NCBI GenBank assembly: GCA_021372515.1
Contig: JAJFUG010000154.1
Location: forward strand, 1-43,271
Origin: a bacterium
Lineage (GTDB): Bacteria; Gemmatimonadota; Glassbacteria; GWA2-58-10
Direction: 5' to 3'
DNA length: 43,271 nt
Shown here piece after piece: positions 18,726-26,600 of this stretch; the stretch's first letter is position 1, and every line of letters starts with the position of its first letter. The notes beneath the pieces were generated by a model that saw nothing but the letters and a program-made list of their open reading frames with translations, did no database searches and was not told the DNA's origin. The translations under genes were made by a program, and so were the position numbers.

Positions 18726-19493
18726 TCAGTCCAGGCCGAGGCTCGTGAGCATCTGTTCCACCCGGGTCACGTCCTCTGGCACATCCACCCCGATCGAGAG
18801 GGTGCGCTCCAGGCGTGCGGCGTAGATTTTCTGGCCGTTGGCCAGGGCGCGAAGCTGCTCCAGGCCCTCCATGCGCTCGCAGAGAGCCACCGGCCAGCGC
18901 ACCAGTTGCAGCAGGGAGGGCACCCGGTAGGCGTAGAGGCCGATATGGATCACATGGGCGCTGCGGCCCTGCTCCGCGGCCAGCCAGTCCGCCCCGGCCT
19001 GGCCCACCCAAGGGGCCTTTCCGCGCGAGAAATAGAGCGCCCGGTCCTGCTCGCCCATTATCACTTTCACGCAGTTGGGGTCCTCCGCCTCGCCGGGATA
19101 ACGCAGCGGGCGGACCAGGGTGGTGATATCGGCATCCGGGTGGTCCTGGAACAGGCCGATCGCGGCATCCACATGCTCCGGCTCCAGCAGCGGCTCATCG
19201 CCCTGGATGTTGAGCACGATATCGTAGCCCGGCGAGGCGGCTGCCACCAGGGCCACGCGCTCGGTGCCGGTGGGGCAGTTCTCGTCGGTCAGCATCACCC
19301 GCCCGCCGAAGGCGCGCACGCACTCGGCGATCCGCTCGTCATCCGTGGCCACCAGCACCTCATCCAACCGCGAGGCCTGCCCGGCCCGTTGCCAGACCCG
19401 CTCGATCATTGTCTTGCCCGCGATCTTGACCAGCGGCTTGCCCGGGAAACGCGAACTCCTGTAACGCGCCGGTATCACTCCCAATGCTTTCAT
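18726..19493 (-). CDS. kdsB: 3-deoxy-manno-octulosonate cytidylyltransferase (CMP-Kdo synthetase)
   Basis: The protein of about 255 residues starts at the ATG at 19493; upstream codons in the frame are not conserved in the family. Its signatures are VIPARYRSSRFPGKPL near the N terminus, VLVATDDERI, the nucleotide-site run NCPTGTERVA, IVLNIQGDEPLLEPEH, and HIGLYAYR. It activates Kdo as CMP-Kdo for lipid A glycosylation. It heads the minus-strand block and is divergent from the ispH fusion gene, with 272 bases between. The 140-base gap to pyrG suggests partly separate expression. Confidence 0.97.
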   Translation of the reverse strand: MKALGVIPARYRSSRFPGKPLVKIAGKTMIERVWQRAGQASRLDEVLVATDDERIAECVRAFGGRVMLTDENCPTGTERVALVAAASPGYDIVLNIQGDEPLLEPEHVDAAIGLFQDHPDADITTLVRPLRYPGEAEDPNCVKVIMGEQDRALYFSRGKAPWVGQAGADWLAAEQGRSAHVIHIGLYAYRVPSLLQLVRWPVALCERMEGLEQLRALANGQKIYAARLERTLSIGVDVPEDVTRVEQMLTSLGLD

Positions 19494-19765
19494 GCCTGTT
19501 CTCTCGGGTTCAGTATGGTCGTTGCGGGGTTGCCAGCCGCCGAGAAAAAAGCGGCTTTCATTCACCCGCGGAATGATCGATGAAAGTTAACGCCGCGCCC
19601 TCCGGCTGTAAAGTACCTGCTTCCCACAGCCCGGAGCGGCCCGGCGCAAGGGGCTCCCCGGCTTGGTGTTCCAAATACGGCAACGGCGCATTATATTTAG
19701 GTGGGAACAGTGGGTGATACCACCGAGTGATCAACTGAAGACACAAGAGGAACGGAAAAAACCGA

Positions 19766-21502
19766 GTGAAAGTCCTTCTGGCCGAGACTGCCGGTTTCTG
19801 CAAGGGAGTGCGCCGGGCGATGAATATGGTCCTGGAGCGCAGCGAGCACGACTCGCGGGGCATCTACACGGACGGCCCCCTGATCCACAACCCGCAGACC
19901 ATCGAGATGCTCGAGCGGCGCGGGGTGCGTGTGCTTTCGCGCGGGGATGCGCCGGGCCAGGGTGACACGGTGGTGATCCGCTCGCACGGGGTGCCGCCGG
20001 AGCGACGTGAGCAGCTCAATGCCCTGGGAGTGAGTCTCTGCGACGCCACCTGCCCGGATGTGGCCCGCATCCAGGGCCTGATCCGCCGACACGTACGCCA
20101 GGGCTTCGAGGCGATCATAGTCGGGGACAAGAACCACGCCGAGGTGCTGGGCCTGGAGGGCTACGCCGAGGGCCACGGACACGTGGTCAGCGGCGCTGAG
20201 GAGGTGGAGGGCCTGCCGGCGGCGGACAAGGTCTGCGTGGTGGCCCAGTCGACCCTCTACCCCGAGACTTTCACCGCGGTTACCGCCCGGGTGCGGCAGC
20301 GCTGGCCGGAGGCGGTGATCCTGGACACGATCTGCCCCAGCACCTACCACCGTCAGGAGGAACTCCAGCGCTTGGCCCTGACCGCCGAGGCGGTGGTGGT
20401 GGTGGGCGGCAAGAACAGCGCCAACACGCAGCGCCTGGCACAGATCAGCGCGGGCCTGGGCACGCCCACTTTCCATGTGGAGACCGCCGAGGAGCTGGAC
20501 AGTGAGCACCTCAAGCGATACCGCAGCGTGGCCGTGACCGCCGGGGCCTCCACCCCCAACTGGATAATCATGCAGGCGGTGGAGAAACTGCGCGGGATCG
20601 AGCACGAGGCCTCGCCGCCCGTGTGGCGATTCATTCGCCACAGCGCCCGCCTGGCTCTCAAGACCGACCTGTTCATCGCCGCCGGGGCCGCCCTTCTCTG
20701 CTACGCCAACGCCCGCCTGATGGGCCTTCACCTGGGTTGGGTCCCCTACGCCGTGGCTTTCTGCTACATCATGTGCGTCCACCTGCTGACCCATTTCACC
20801 AACCGGGGCGCGTTCGAGCGCAGCCTGGACCGGGCCCCGGGCGTGCAGCGGACACAGGACCGTTTCTATATCGCCCTGGCGGTCTCGGCGGCCCTGGCCG
20901 GGCTGGTTTTCGCCTCGTTCAAGGGCTGGCTGACCCTGCTGATCATGCTGGGCCTGGTGGTGATGGCGGCCCTGTACCGCCTGGACATCCTGCCGCCGGT
21001 GCTGACCCTGGCCGGGCGCCGGATACCGCTGCGGCTGGTCCCGGCCTCCAAGGACCTGAATATGTCATTGGGCTGGTCCACGGTGACCGTGTTCTTCCCG
21101 CTCTGGATGACCGGCCACACGGTGCTGACCCCCACGTTTTTCCTGGCGTTCGGCTACACGTTCCTGATCGTGCTGTCGCGCTCGCTGTTTTTCGACCTGC
21201 GGGACATGCAGGGTGACAGGATCGTGGGGCGGGAGACCTTGCCGATCATCATCGGGCGGCGCTGGACGCTCAACCTCCAGGCCGGCCTCCTTCTGTGCCA
21301 GAGCGGCCTTCTGATATCCGGGACCGCCCTGGGCTGGCTTCAGCCGTTCGGCTGGATGATGCTCCTGGTGACAGGCTACATCTGCCTCTACCTGTACCTG
21401 TTCCAGCGCGGGATAATCCGTCAGGCCGTGGCGGTGGAGGTGGCCGGCGACTCCCAGTTCCTCCTGGCCGGGGCCCTGGCGTTCCTGCACAGTTTCCTCT
21501 GA
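19766..21502 (+). CDS. ispH: IspH fused to a UbiA-family prenyltransferase-like domain
   Basis: This 578-residue protein starts at a GTG at 19766. Residues 1 to about 280 are a complete 4-hydroxy-3-methylbut-2-enyl diphosphate reductase, the last step of the MEP pathway: Fe-S cysteines C12 (AGFCKGV), C96 (DATCPDV) and C190 (DTICPSTYHRQ), H41 (LIHNP), H74 (RSHG), E126, GGKNSANTQRL and TAGASTPNW. Residues about 295-578 are a multi-span membrane domain of the UbiA superfamily. The second aspartate motif is classic (FFDLRDMQGDRIVGRETLP, D477/D480/D484). The first is reduced to NRGAFERSLD (N346, D355). No frameshift or stop separates the halves. The fusion would place isoprenoid precursor synthesis at a membrane prenyl-transfer enzyme whose acceptor is unknown. 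Confidence 0.92.
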   Translation: MKVLLAETAGFCKGVRRAMNMVLERSEHDSRGIYTDGPLIHNPQTIEMLERRGVRVLSRGDAPGQGDTVVIRSHGVPPERREQLNALGVSLCDATCPDVARIQGLIRRHVRQGFEAIIVGDKNHAEVLGLEGYAEGHGHVVSGAEEVEGLPAADKVCVVAQSTLYPETFTAVTARVRQRWPEAVILDTICPSTYHRQEELQRLALTAEAVVVVGGKNSANTQRLAQISAGLGTPTFHVETAEELDSEHLKRYRSVAVTAGASTPNWIIMQAVEKLRGIEHEASPPVWRFIRHSARLALKTDLFIAAGAALLCYANARLMGLHLGWVPYAVAFCYIMCVHLLTHFTNRGAFERSLDRAPGVQRTQDRFYIALAVSAALAGLVFASFKGWLTLLIMLGLVVMAALYRLDILPPVLTLAGRRIPLRLVPASKDLNMSLGWSTVTVFFPLWMTGHTVLTPTFFLAFGYTFLIVLSRSLFFDLRDMQGDRIVGRETLPIIIGRRWTLNLQAGLLLCQSGLLISGTALGWLQPFGWMMLLVTGYICLYLYLFQRGIIRQAVAVEVAGDSQFLLAGALAFLHSFL

Positions 21503-21674
21503 GAGCTGCGGGCGTTTCCCAGGGTCTGCCTCTGGAGACGCCCTGAAAATACACGTTGTCCGGATCGGAACCTGTCCGTTTTCCGCTACCCTTATCGCCC
21601 GCGGCGGCGAAGCGGCGCCCGGGATGCGCGCTGCACCGCCGCCGACGGCGATCCAACCGGGAAAGGAGCGACAT

Positions 21675-22427
21675 ATGGACATCACGGTGAAAGAGACCGC
21701 GAGCAAGGACCGTGTCAAGCTGGTCGAGGAACAGTTCCACATGTGGGAGGCCGCCGGACCGCACAAGAAAGAGGTGTCGCTGCGGGCGGTCAGTTTCATC
21801 ACCATCTCGCGCCAGTACGGCTGCGCGGGTTTCCGCATCGGCGACCGCCTGGCCGATGTGCTGAACGGCCTTCAGCAGCCGGTTTCCATCGGCAGCGCGC
21901 CGTGGACGGTCTATGACCACAAGCTGGTCGACCGGGTCTGCCAGGACCACAACCTCAAGCACACTCTGGTCGAGACCCTCGACCACCAGCGCCAGAACCC
22001 GCTGGGCGATTACATCACCGGGCTTTTCACCGGCGAGCCCTCCTCACTCAAGGTGTTCAAGAAATGCTCCCAGACCATATTCGAGCTGGCCGCGGCCGGG
22101 CATGTGATCCTGATCGGACGGGCGGCCTCGATGGTCACGGCCAAACTGGCCGGAGGCCTTCACGTGCGGATAGTCGGCTCCCTGGACTGGCGGGTCAAAC
22201 AGGTGGCCTCTTTCGAGAAGATCGAGCATCCGGCCGAGGCCAGGAAGCACGTGCTCAAGCAGGACGAGGAACGCGAGAAATTCGCCCTGGATTTCCTGGG
22301 ACACAGCGTGAGCGAGCCGGAGCACTACGACCTGATCCTGAACCAGGAGAAGCTGGGAGTGGAACGGATCGTCAAGCTGATGCTGCGGGCGATCGAGCTC
22401 AAGCGTTACGAGGACGTCGAGGTCTGA
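21675..22427 (+). CDS. Cytidylate kinase-like family protein
   Basis: The 250-residue protein starts at the ATG at 21675, seven bases after AAAGGAG. The region FITISRQYGCAGFRIGDRLADVL matches the start of the cytidylate-kinase-like (Cytidylate_kin2) family, in which ISRQ-x-GS/A-x-G replaces a standard P-loop. VILIGRAASMVTAKLAGGLHVRIVGSLDWRV corresponds to the later catalytic region with its GRG-like turn. DRVCQDHNL and YDLILN also fit. These proteins are thought to be nucleoside or other small-molecule kinases, but the substrate is generally unproven. It is co-directional with the IspH fusion, 172 bases downstream, with nothing recognisable between them. Confidence 0.82.
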   Translation: MDITVKETASKDRVKLVEEQFHMWEAAGPHKKEVSLRAVSFITISRQYGCAGFRIGDRLADVLNGLQQPVSIGSAPWTVYDHKLVDRVCQDHNLKHTLVETLDHQRQNPLGDYITGLFTGEPSSLKVFKKCSQTIFELAAAGHVILIGRAASMVTAKLAGGLHVRIVGSLDWRVKQVASFEKIEHPAEARKHVLKQDEEREKFALDFLGHSVSEPEHYDLILNQEKLGVERIVKLMLRAIELKRYEDVEV

Positions 22428-22477
22428 GGCGGCCTCCCACTTAGACAAATTGCACGATTGGGCGGGATATGCATTCG

Positions 22478-22499
22478 GGGGCGACCGGCCGGTCGCCCC
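22478..22499. repeat. Perfect 22-base palindrome in the repeat array
   Basis: Arm GGGGCGACCGG is followed directly by its reverse complement. It shares the GGGGCG outer stem with other hairpins in the window but differs in the inner stem, on both arms together. It starts the gene-free repeat array downstream of the kinase-like gene. Confidence 0.85.
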
Positions 22500-22512
22500 A
22501 ACTTATTTCAAG

Positions 22513-22670
22513 GTAGGGTCGCACCCGCGTGTGCGACCGGAAAAGACTGTCTGGCACGGTGCACCGTGCCCCCACATCCAATCCCCACCGCAATGCTGAA
22601 TCCAAGCCCATTTAGCAAGTTTCGAACCGGCCCCAAAAACAACGGGCGGACACATGGGTCCGCCCCTACG
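22513..22670. repeat. Three-hairpin composite repeat, unit A
   Basis: Hairpin 1 has arms GGTCGCAC (22517-22524) and GTGCGACC (22531-22538). Hairpin 2 is the perfect 18-base palindrome GGCACGGTG plus its complement (22553-22570). A 73-base linker (22571-22643) contains CACCG, AATGCTGA, CCAAGC, TTCGA and CCCCAAAA. Hairpin 3 has arms GGGCGGAC (22644-22651) and GTCCGCCC (22658-22665), followed by CTACG. Unit B repeats the order and the linker with different stems. Confidence 0.82.
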
Positions 22671-22937
22671 GCACCACTTGGTATTCCACGAGTGTAATCC
22701 TCTTGCGGCTGCCAGGCCGCCGCAGTTCAGCCTTTGGGGGCCGCACCTGTCTGAGCCTCCCGCCAGGGCAGCGTGTAATCGAGCGTGAAACGGCCGGGGC
22801 TGAAATTGACGCACGGCATGGCGGCGATTCGCGGCAGCGCCGCCGCTGCAACGCGGCAGCGGAATCAAAGCATCGGGCACATCGACGGTTGAAGAAGGGT
22901 TGCGGCCGGGACGAGTTTGCGACCCCCGCGCCCTTTG
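22671..22937. other. Gene-free stretch between composite repeats
   Basis: No gene is supported here. On the minus strand at about 22727-22817, a short run reading CVNFSPGRFTLDYTLPWREA looks protein-like and ends at a stop; it may be the remnant of a decayed gene. GC-rich self-complementary runs also occur near 22830-22860. Confidence 0.4.
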
Positions 22938-23093
22938 GTCCTTTCGGGCAAGACCGAAAGGACGAATAGATTTTCCGGGCACGATGCATCGTGCTCCTGC
23001 ATCCCGCCCCCACCGTAATGCTGACCCCAAGCGCCTTTCGATATATTCGAGCCAGCCCCAAAACAACGGGCGAACACAAGGTTCGCCCCTACG
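22938..23093. repeat. Three-hairpin composite repeat, unit B
   Basis: Hairpin 1 has arms GTCCTTTCGG (22938-22947) and CCGAAAGGAC (22954-22963). Hairpin 2 is the 16-base palindrome GCACGATG plus its complement (22979-22994). A 73-base linker (22995-23067) is about four-fifths identical to that of unit A from CACCG onward. Hairpin 3 has arms GGGCGAAC (23068-23075) and GTTCGCCC (23081-23088), followed by CTACG. Confidence 0.82.
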
Positions 23094-23118
23094 AAAGCAT
23101 CGTTCTCTGATTGCATAC

Positions 23119-23134
23119 GCACGGCATGCCGTGC
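23119..23134. repeat. 16-base palindrome after unit B
   Basis: GCACGGCA is followed by its reverse complement, just before the end of the histidine kinase gene. It is of the same type as the GGCACGGTG palindrome in unit A and the imperfect copy at 24714-24733. Confidence 0.8.
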
Positions 23135-23146
23135 CCAAAATCTCAT

Positions 23147-24574
23147 TCATACGCCGGTCGGGATGCTGAGCCGGAACGTGGCCCCCTCGCCCGGGGCGCT
23201 GGCGGCAGTGATCTCACCGCCCATCGCGCCGACCAGGTCGCGCACCACGGCCAGGCCCAGGCCGCTGCCCTTGGCCCGCGTTCCGGCGCTGGAGCGGCGG
23301 AACTTGTCGAAGATGAAAGGCAGGTCCTCGGCCGGGATGCCGGGGCCGTTGTCCGAGACCTCCAGGCTCAGGCGCGCCCCCGGCTCGGCTGCGGTGGCGA
23401 TCACTATATGCCCGCCGTCGTTGTTGTACTTAACCGCGTTGCCCAGCAGGTTGGTTATCACTCGCTCTAACTGCACCGGGTCGGCCTGGATCACCCCCGG
23501 CTCGTACTCGGCCCGGAACGTGACACTCAGGCTCTTCTCGCGCAACTGGTCGCTGAAAAGCTGGAGGATGTCCCGCACCAGTGAATTGATATCCAGCCGC
23601 TCGGGGTTGAGGTTCAGCTTGCCCGCCTCCAGGCGCGACACGACCAGGAAATCCTGGATCAACCGCTCCATGGTGCCACAGCTTTTGACCACGTTGCCCA
23701 GAAGGCGTTTCTGCTTCTCGGTCACCTCGCCCACCTTGCCGCCCGCGATCAGGGTCGTGCTGCCATAGATAATTCCCAGCGGGTTGATCAGGTCGTGGGT
23801 GAGCATGGAGATGAAATCCTCGCGCATGCGCTCTATCTCGCGGTCGCGGGTGACATCGCGGAACACGGTGACCGCGGCGAGCCAGCCGCCCCCGGCCGCT
23901 GCCAGCACCGCGCCGTCCGGCCCGGTTACCGGCACGCTGCGCAGGCGGTAGAAGCGGCTGTCGTGGCTCAGGTCCACCTCGGAACCTTTTTCCAGGCCCT
24001 CCAGGCTCGCGCTCACGGCCTTTCGCACCGGCTCATCCGGCAGGACCTGCTCCAGGGGGCTGCCCTCACGGGGGGCCGCCGCGCCTGGCGCACCGAACCG
24101 CCGGAGCAGGGCTCCGTTTACCGACAGCACGGCGCTGTCCCGCCCGGTGACCAGCACCGCCTCCTCCAGGCTGTTGAGGATCGTCCCGGTGCGGCCGCGC
24201 TCGGCCTGCAGGATCGCCTCGTAGCGCTCGTTCAGGGCGTCCCGGCTGCGCTCCAGCTCCAGCACCTCGCGCCGCAGCGAGTCACGGGTCAGGCGCCAGG
24301 CCTCCACCGCCTGCCGGGCCGTTCCAGCCAGGGAGGATTCCCCGGCGAACGACCAGACCTGTCCCGTGCCCCGTCCGCTTCCGGTGACCACTCCATGCTC
24401 CGCCAGGGCGGCCAGGGCCGCCTCGACTGTCTTTTCATCCAGGTTGAGCCACTTGGCCAGGCCGGCGCAGTTGTCCAGGGCGAACGGATGGTCCACCAGG
24501 AAACTGAGCAGCTCCAGCTTGACCGTGCTGTCGGCCACCGAGGCGATGAAATCGCGGATTGCCTGATCCTGCAA
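23147..24574 (-). CDS. Sensor histidine kinase with N-terminal winged-helix-like domain
   Basis: The protein has 475 residues from a TTG at 24574 with GGAG seven bases upstream. Residues about 10-75 resemble a winged-helix DNA-binding fold (LELLSFLVDHP, GLAKWLNLDEKTVEAALAALAEHGVV). A coiled coil at about 95-127 leads to a PAS-like domain (about 130-245). The dimerisation domain carries FISMLTHDLINPLG with H260. The ATPase domain has LLGNAVKYN, DNGPGIP, FDKFRRS and GSGLGLAVV. No membrane segment is seen, so it is cytoplasmic. No response regulator is adjacent; the next gene upstream encodes a KaiC-like ATPase, and the two may act together. The DNA-binding role of the N-terminal domain is inferred. 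Confidence 0.9.
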   Translation of the reverse strand: MQDQAIRDFIASVADSTVKLELLSFLVDHPFALDNCAGLAKWLNLDEKTVEAALAALAEHGVVTGSGRGTGQVWSFAGESSLAGTARQAVEAWRLTRDSLRREVLELERSRDALNERYEAILQAERGRTGTILNSLEEAVLVTGRDSAVLSVNGALLRRFGAPGAAAPREGSPLEQVLPDEPVRKAVSASLEGLEKGSEVDLSHDSRFYRLRSVPVTGPDGAVLAAAGGGWLAAVTVFRDVTRDREIERMREDFISMLTHDLINPLGIIYGSTTLIAGGKVGEVTEKQKRLLGNVVKSCGTMERLIQDFLVVSRLEAGKLNLNPERLDINSLVRDILQLFSDQLREKSLSVTFRAEYEPGVIQADPVQLERVITNLLGNAVKYNNDGGHIVIATAAEPGARLSLEVSDNGPGIPAEDLPFIFDKFRRSSAGTRAKGSGLGLAVVRDLVGAMGGEITAASAPGEGATFRLSIPTGV

Positions 24575-24806
24575 AGGTGATTCTCCATTTCACGGCTGAA
24601 TCGACTTATACTTCAACTTCCCGGCGTATCTCTTACCAACGCAAACCACCGAGGGAGCAGATCACCTCCCCCTTTGACAAAGGGGGATTGAGGGGGATTT
24701 GATCCCAATAATCGGGCACGGCATGCCATGCCCCTGCACTGATTCTTCAATGTCGGCATGGAGTATTTGACTTCGAAACTTTCAGATTCAACACCCGTTA
24801 TTTTGA
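24575..24806. repeat. Intergenic region with two palindromic repeats
   Basis: CCCCCTTT (24668-24675) and AAAGGGGG (24679-24686) pair around GAC and are followed by GATTGAGGGGGATTTG. At 24714-24733 a GGGCACGGCA palindrome has one mismatched pair and is followed by CCTGCA. The nearby CTTCGAAAC recalls the TTTCGAACC of unit A. No gene is seen in this gap between the KaiC-like and kinase genes. Confidence 0.7.
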
Positions 24807-26348
24807 TCAGCTCAGACCCTGCTCCCGTTTCTCGCGCAGACGGCGGCTGGCCTCGACCCAGCGGGCGGTGTCCTCCAGCACGTCCTTGAGCTCCACGGTC
24901 TCCACCTTGGCCCGCGGCGCTCCGCCCATCACATCCACCCCCTCGCTGAACTTAGTCCCCACCTCGATCCCGTTCTTGCCGATCTGGAACTCCTGGATCG
25001 ACTTGTGGTGGTCCGTGCCGCGCATCTTGAGGATCGCGATAGCCCGACGGATGTCGCCCTCCAGCTCCACGTAGCGCATCAGCACCAGGTTGTCGAACAG
25101 GCCCAGGCTGCGCTGGCTGTTGATCTCGAACGAGCCGAACATCTTGTCCACCTCCAGGGTGAACACGCTGGTCACGCCGTGGCAGGCGAACAGGCGCAGC
25201 AGGGCCCCGGTGTAGTCCAGCAGGTAGCTCTCGTCATCGATGGCCTGAATGAGGTGCGTGAGCCCATCCACCGCCACCCGCACCGGCGAAAGCTCGCGCA
25301 GACGCTCGCGCACCTCGTACAGGAGCTGGTCCACGGACAGGCCGATCGAGCTCTGGTGGAGCACGGCCAGCTGCTTGTCCTCGGCATAGCGGCCCAGGAA
25401 AACGCCCCAGGAGCGGCTCAACTCCACCAGGGAGCGCGGATCGTGCTGGAACGTGACCAGAAGGGCGCTCTGACGGTTCTTGAGGCCCTCGTGGATGAAC
25501 TGCGAGGCCAGCACTGTCTTGCCCGTGCCGCTGCTTCCCGCCACCACAGTGGCGCTTCCGGCCGGGAACCCGCCGCGGCACATGTCATCCAGACCGCGGA
25601 TGCCGGTCTTTTCCACGCTGCGCGGCTGCGGGGCGCGGGTGCAGCCCTCGGCGGCGGCCTCCACCGCGGCGCAGACCGGGTAGACCGCCAGGCCGGTGGG
25701 GGTGAACTTGAAGCTGTGACGGCCCGAGATGTGGTTCTGGCCGCGCGACTTGATCACCTCGAGGAAACGCTCGCGGCGGTGCTTGCCGCGCTGCTCGTAG
25801 GACAGGCGCAGCACCGTGTCGGCCACGTACTCCTCGATGTTCGCCCCCTCGCGCTCGGCGGTCTCGATCTCTTTGATCAGCACCGCGGAGGTGGTGATCT
25901 TTTTCAGTCCGGCCAGGAACTTGCTCAATAGCACCCGCAGCTCCTGGGTGTTGTCGGTCAGGCGGCGGAAATGGGTGATCGAGTCGACCAGGATACGCCC
26001 GGCGCCGATGGCCCGTGACAGCCGCGAGAACGGGCTCTCGGACTGCAGGAGCATCTCGCGCAGCGCCTCGGGCGAGGAGGGGATGATGCGCAGCAGGTTT
26101 TTCTTCTCCAGCCCGGCCAGGTCCCAGCCGAACACCCCGGCATCCCGGTACAGCTTCTCGGGCTCCTCCTCGAAGGTGATGATGATCCCCGGCTGGTTGT
26201 AGAGCAGCGCCCCGCTGTGGATGTACTGGATGCCCAGGGTGGTTTTGCCCGCCCCCGGGGTGCCCTCCAGAAGGAGCATGTTGTCCGGCACGATTCCGCC
26301 GTACAGGACCTCGTCCAGCCCCTCTATGCCCGTCCGGATCAGTTCCAC
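24807..26348 (-). CDS. KaiC-like double-domain ATPase
   Basis: The protein of about 513 residues has two RecA-like KaiC domains. Domain 1 has GIEGLDEVLYGGIV, Walker A GTPGAGKTT, the catalytic glutamates TFEEEPEKL and Walker B GRILVDSIT. Domain 2 has GIRGLDDMCRGGFPAGS, Walker A GSSGTGKTV and RVAVDGLTHL, but TFQHDPRSL replaces the glutamate pair. The KaiC-like end is MRYVELEGDIRRAIAILKMRGTDHHKSIQEFQI. By my alignment with remembered KaiC, the autophosphorylated Ser/Thr pair corresponds to Leu and Gly, so clock-type phosphorylation is unlikely. I chose the GTG at 26348 (GGAG six bases upstream) over the GTG at 26360. No kaiA or kaiB is present; a histidine kinase follows. Confidence 0.93.
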   Translation of the reverse strand: MELIRTGIEGLDEVLYGGIVPDNMLLLEGTPGAGKTTLGIQYIHSGALLYNQPGIIITFEEEPEKLYRDAGVFGWDLAGLEKKNLLRIIPSSPEALREMLLQSESPFSRLSRAIGAGRILVDSITHFRRLTDNTQELRVLLSKFLAGLKKITTSAVLIKEIETAEREGANIEEYVADTVLRLSYEQRGKHRRERFLEVIKSRGQNHISGRHSFKFTPTGLAVYPVCAAVEAAAEGCTRAPQPRSVEKTGIRGLDDMCRGGFPAGSATVVAGSSGTGKTVLASQFIHEGLKNRQSALLVTFQHDPRSLVELSRSWGVFLGRYAEDKQLAVLHQSSIGLSVDQLLYEVRERLRELSPVRVAVDGLTHLIQAIDDESYLLDYTGALLRLFACHGVTSVFTLEVDKMFGSFEINSQRSLGLFDNLVLMRYVELEGDIRRAIAILKMRGTDHHKSIQEFQIGKNGIEVGTKFSEGVDVMGGAPRAKVETVELKDVLEDTARWVEASRRLREKREQGLS

Positions 26349-26497
26349 GTCAATCTCCACGAGGGTTCAACGTTGGATGCATTACTTGAAAGCCCCCACA
26401 CACCGGATTGCACGACAATCATTTGTCAAGCGCTATCGCAGTAATGTATTAATACCGATTTGCGCTCTGGCTGCTGTTATTCCTCAGCTTGTCCATG

Positions 26498-26554
26498 CAG
26501 GGGCAGGCCCCTGTGCCTGCACTGTTCTGCCTGGGCGGCCACAGGGGGCCGCCC
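26498..26554. repeat. Two hairpin repeats upstream of the KaiC-like gene
   Basis: CAGGGGC (26498-26504) pairs with GCCCCTG (26507-26513). GGGCGGCC (26533-26540) pairs with GGCCGCCC (26547-26554) around loop ACAGGG, which resembles the ACATGG loop of the hairpin at 22644-22665. Both lie in the 240-base gap between aroB and the KaiC-like gene; no gene is seen in it. Confidence 0.72.
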
Positions 26555-26600
26555 CAACGGGGTTTTCTCCTTACTCCAGATTGAACGGCCCTCCCCGCCC

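Noticed and set aside
19663-19697. Possible promoter for the ispH fusion (TTGGTG with TATATT)
   Set aside because: The spacer is 23 bases, too long for a sigma-70 promoter; the alternative -35 at 17 bases is poor.
22727-22817. Protein-like minus-strand peptide (FSPGRFTLDYTLPWREA) and a nearby RKRITLVEYQVVP in another frame
   Set aside because: It could be the frameshifted tail of a dead gene, but it is too short to assign and lies among repeats; noted only in the gap entry.
22478-23134. CRISPR array
   Set aside because: The repeats are unevenly spaced, differ in stem sequence, have no uniform spacers, and no cas gene is present.
22503-23150. A 215-codon minus-strand open frame across the repeat array
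   Set aside because: Its translation consists largely of repeat-derived peptides (RRGEPCVRPL and similar) in several frames, with no ribosome binding site and no family features.
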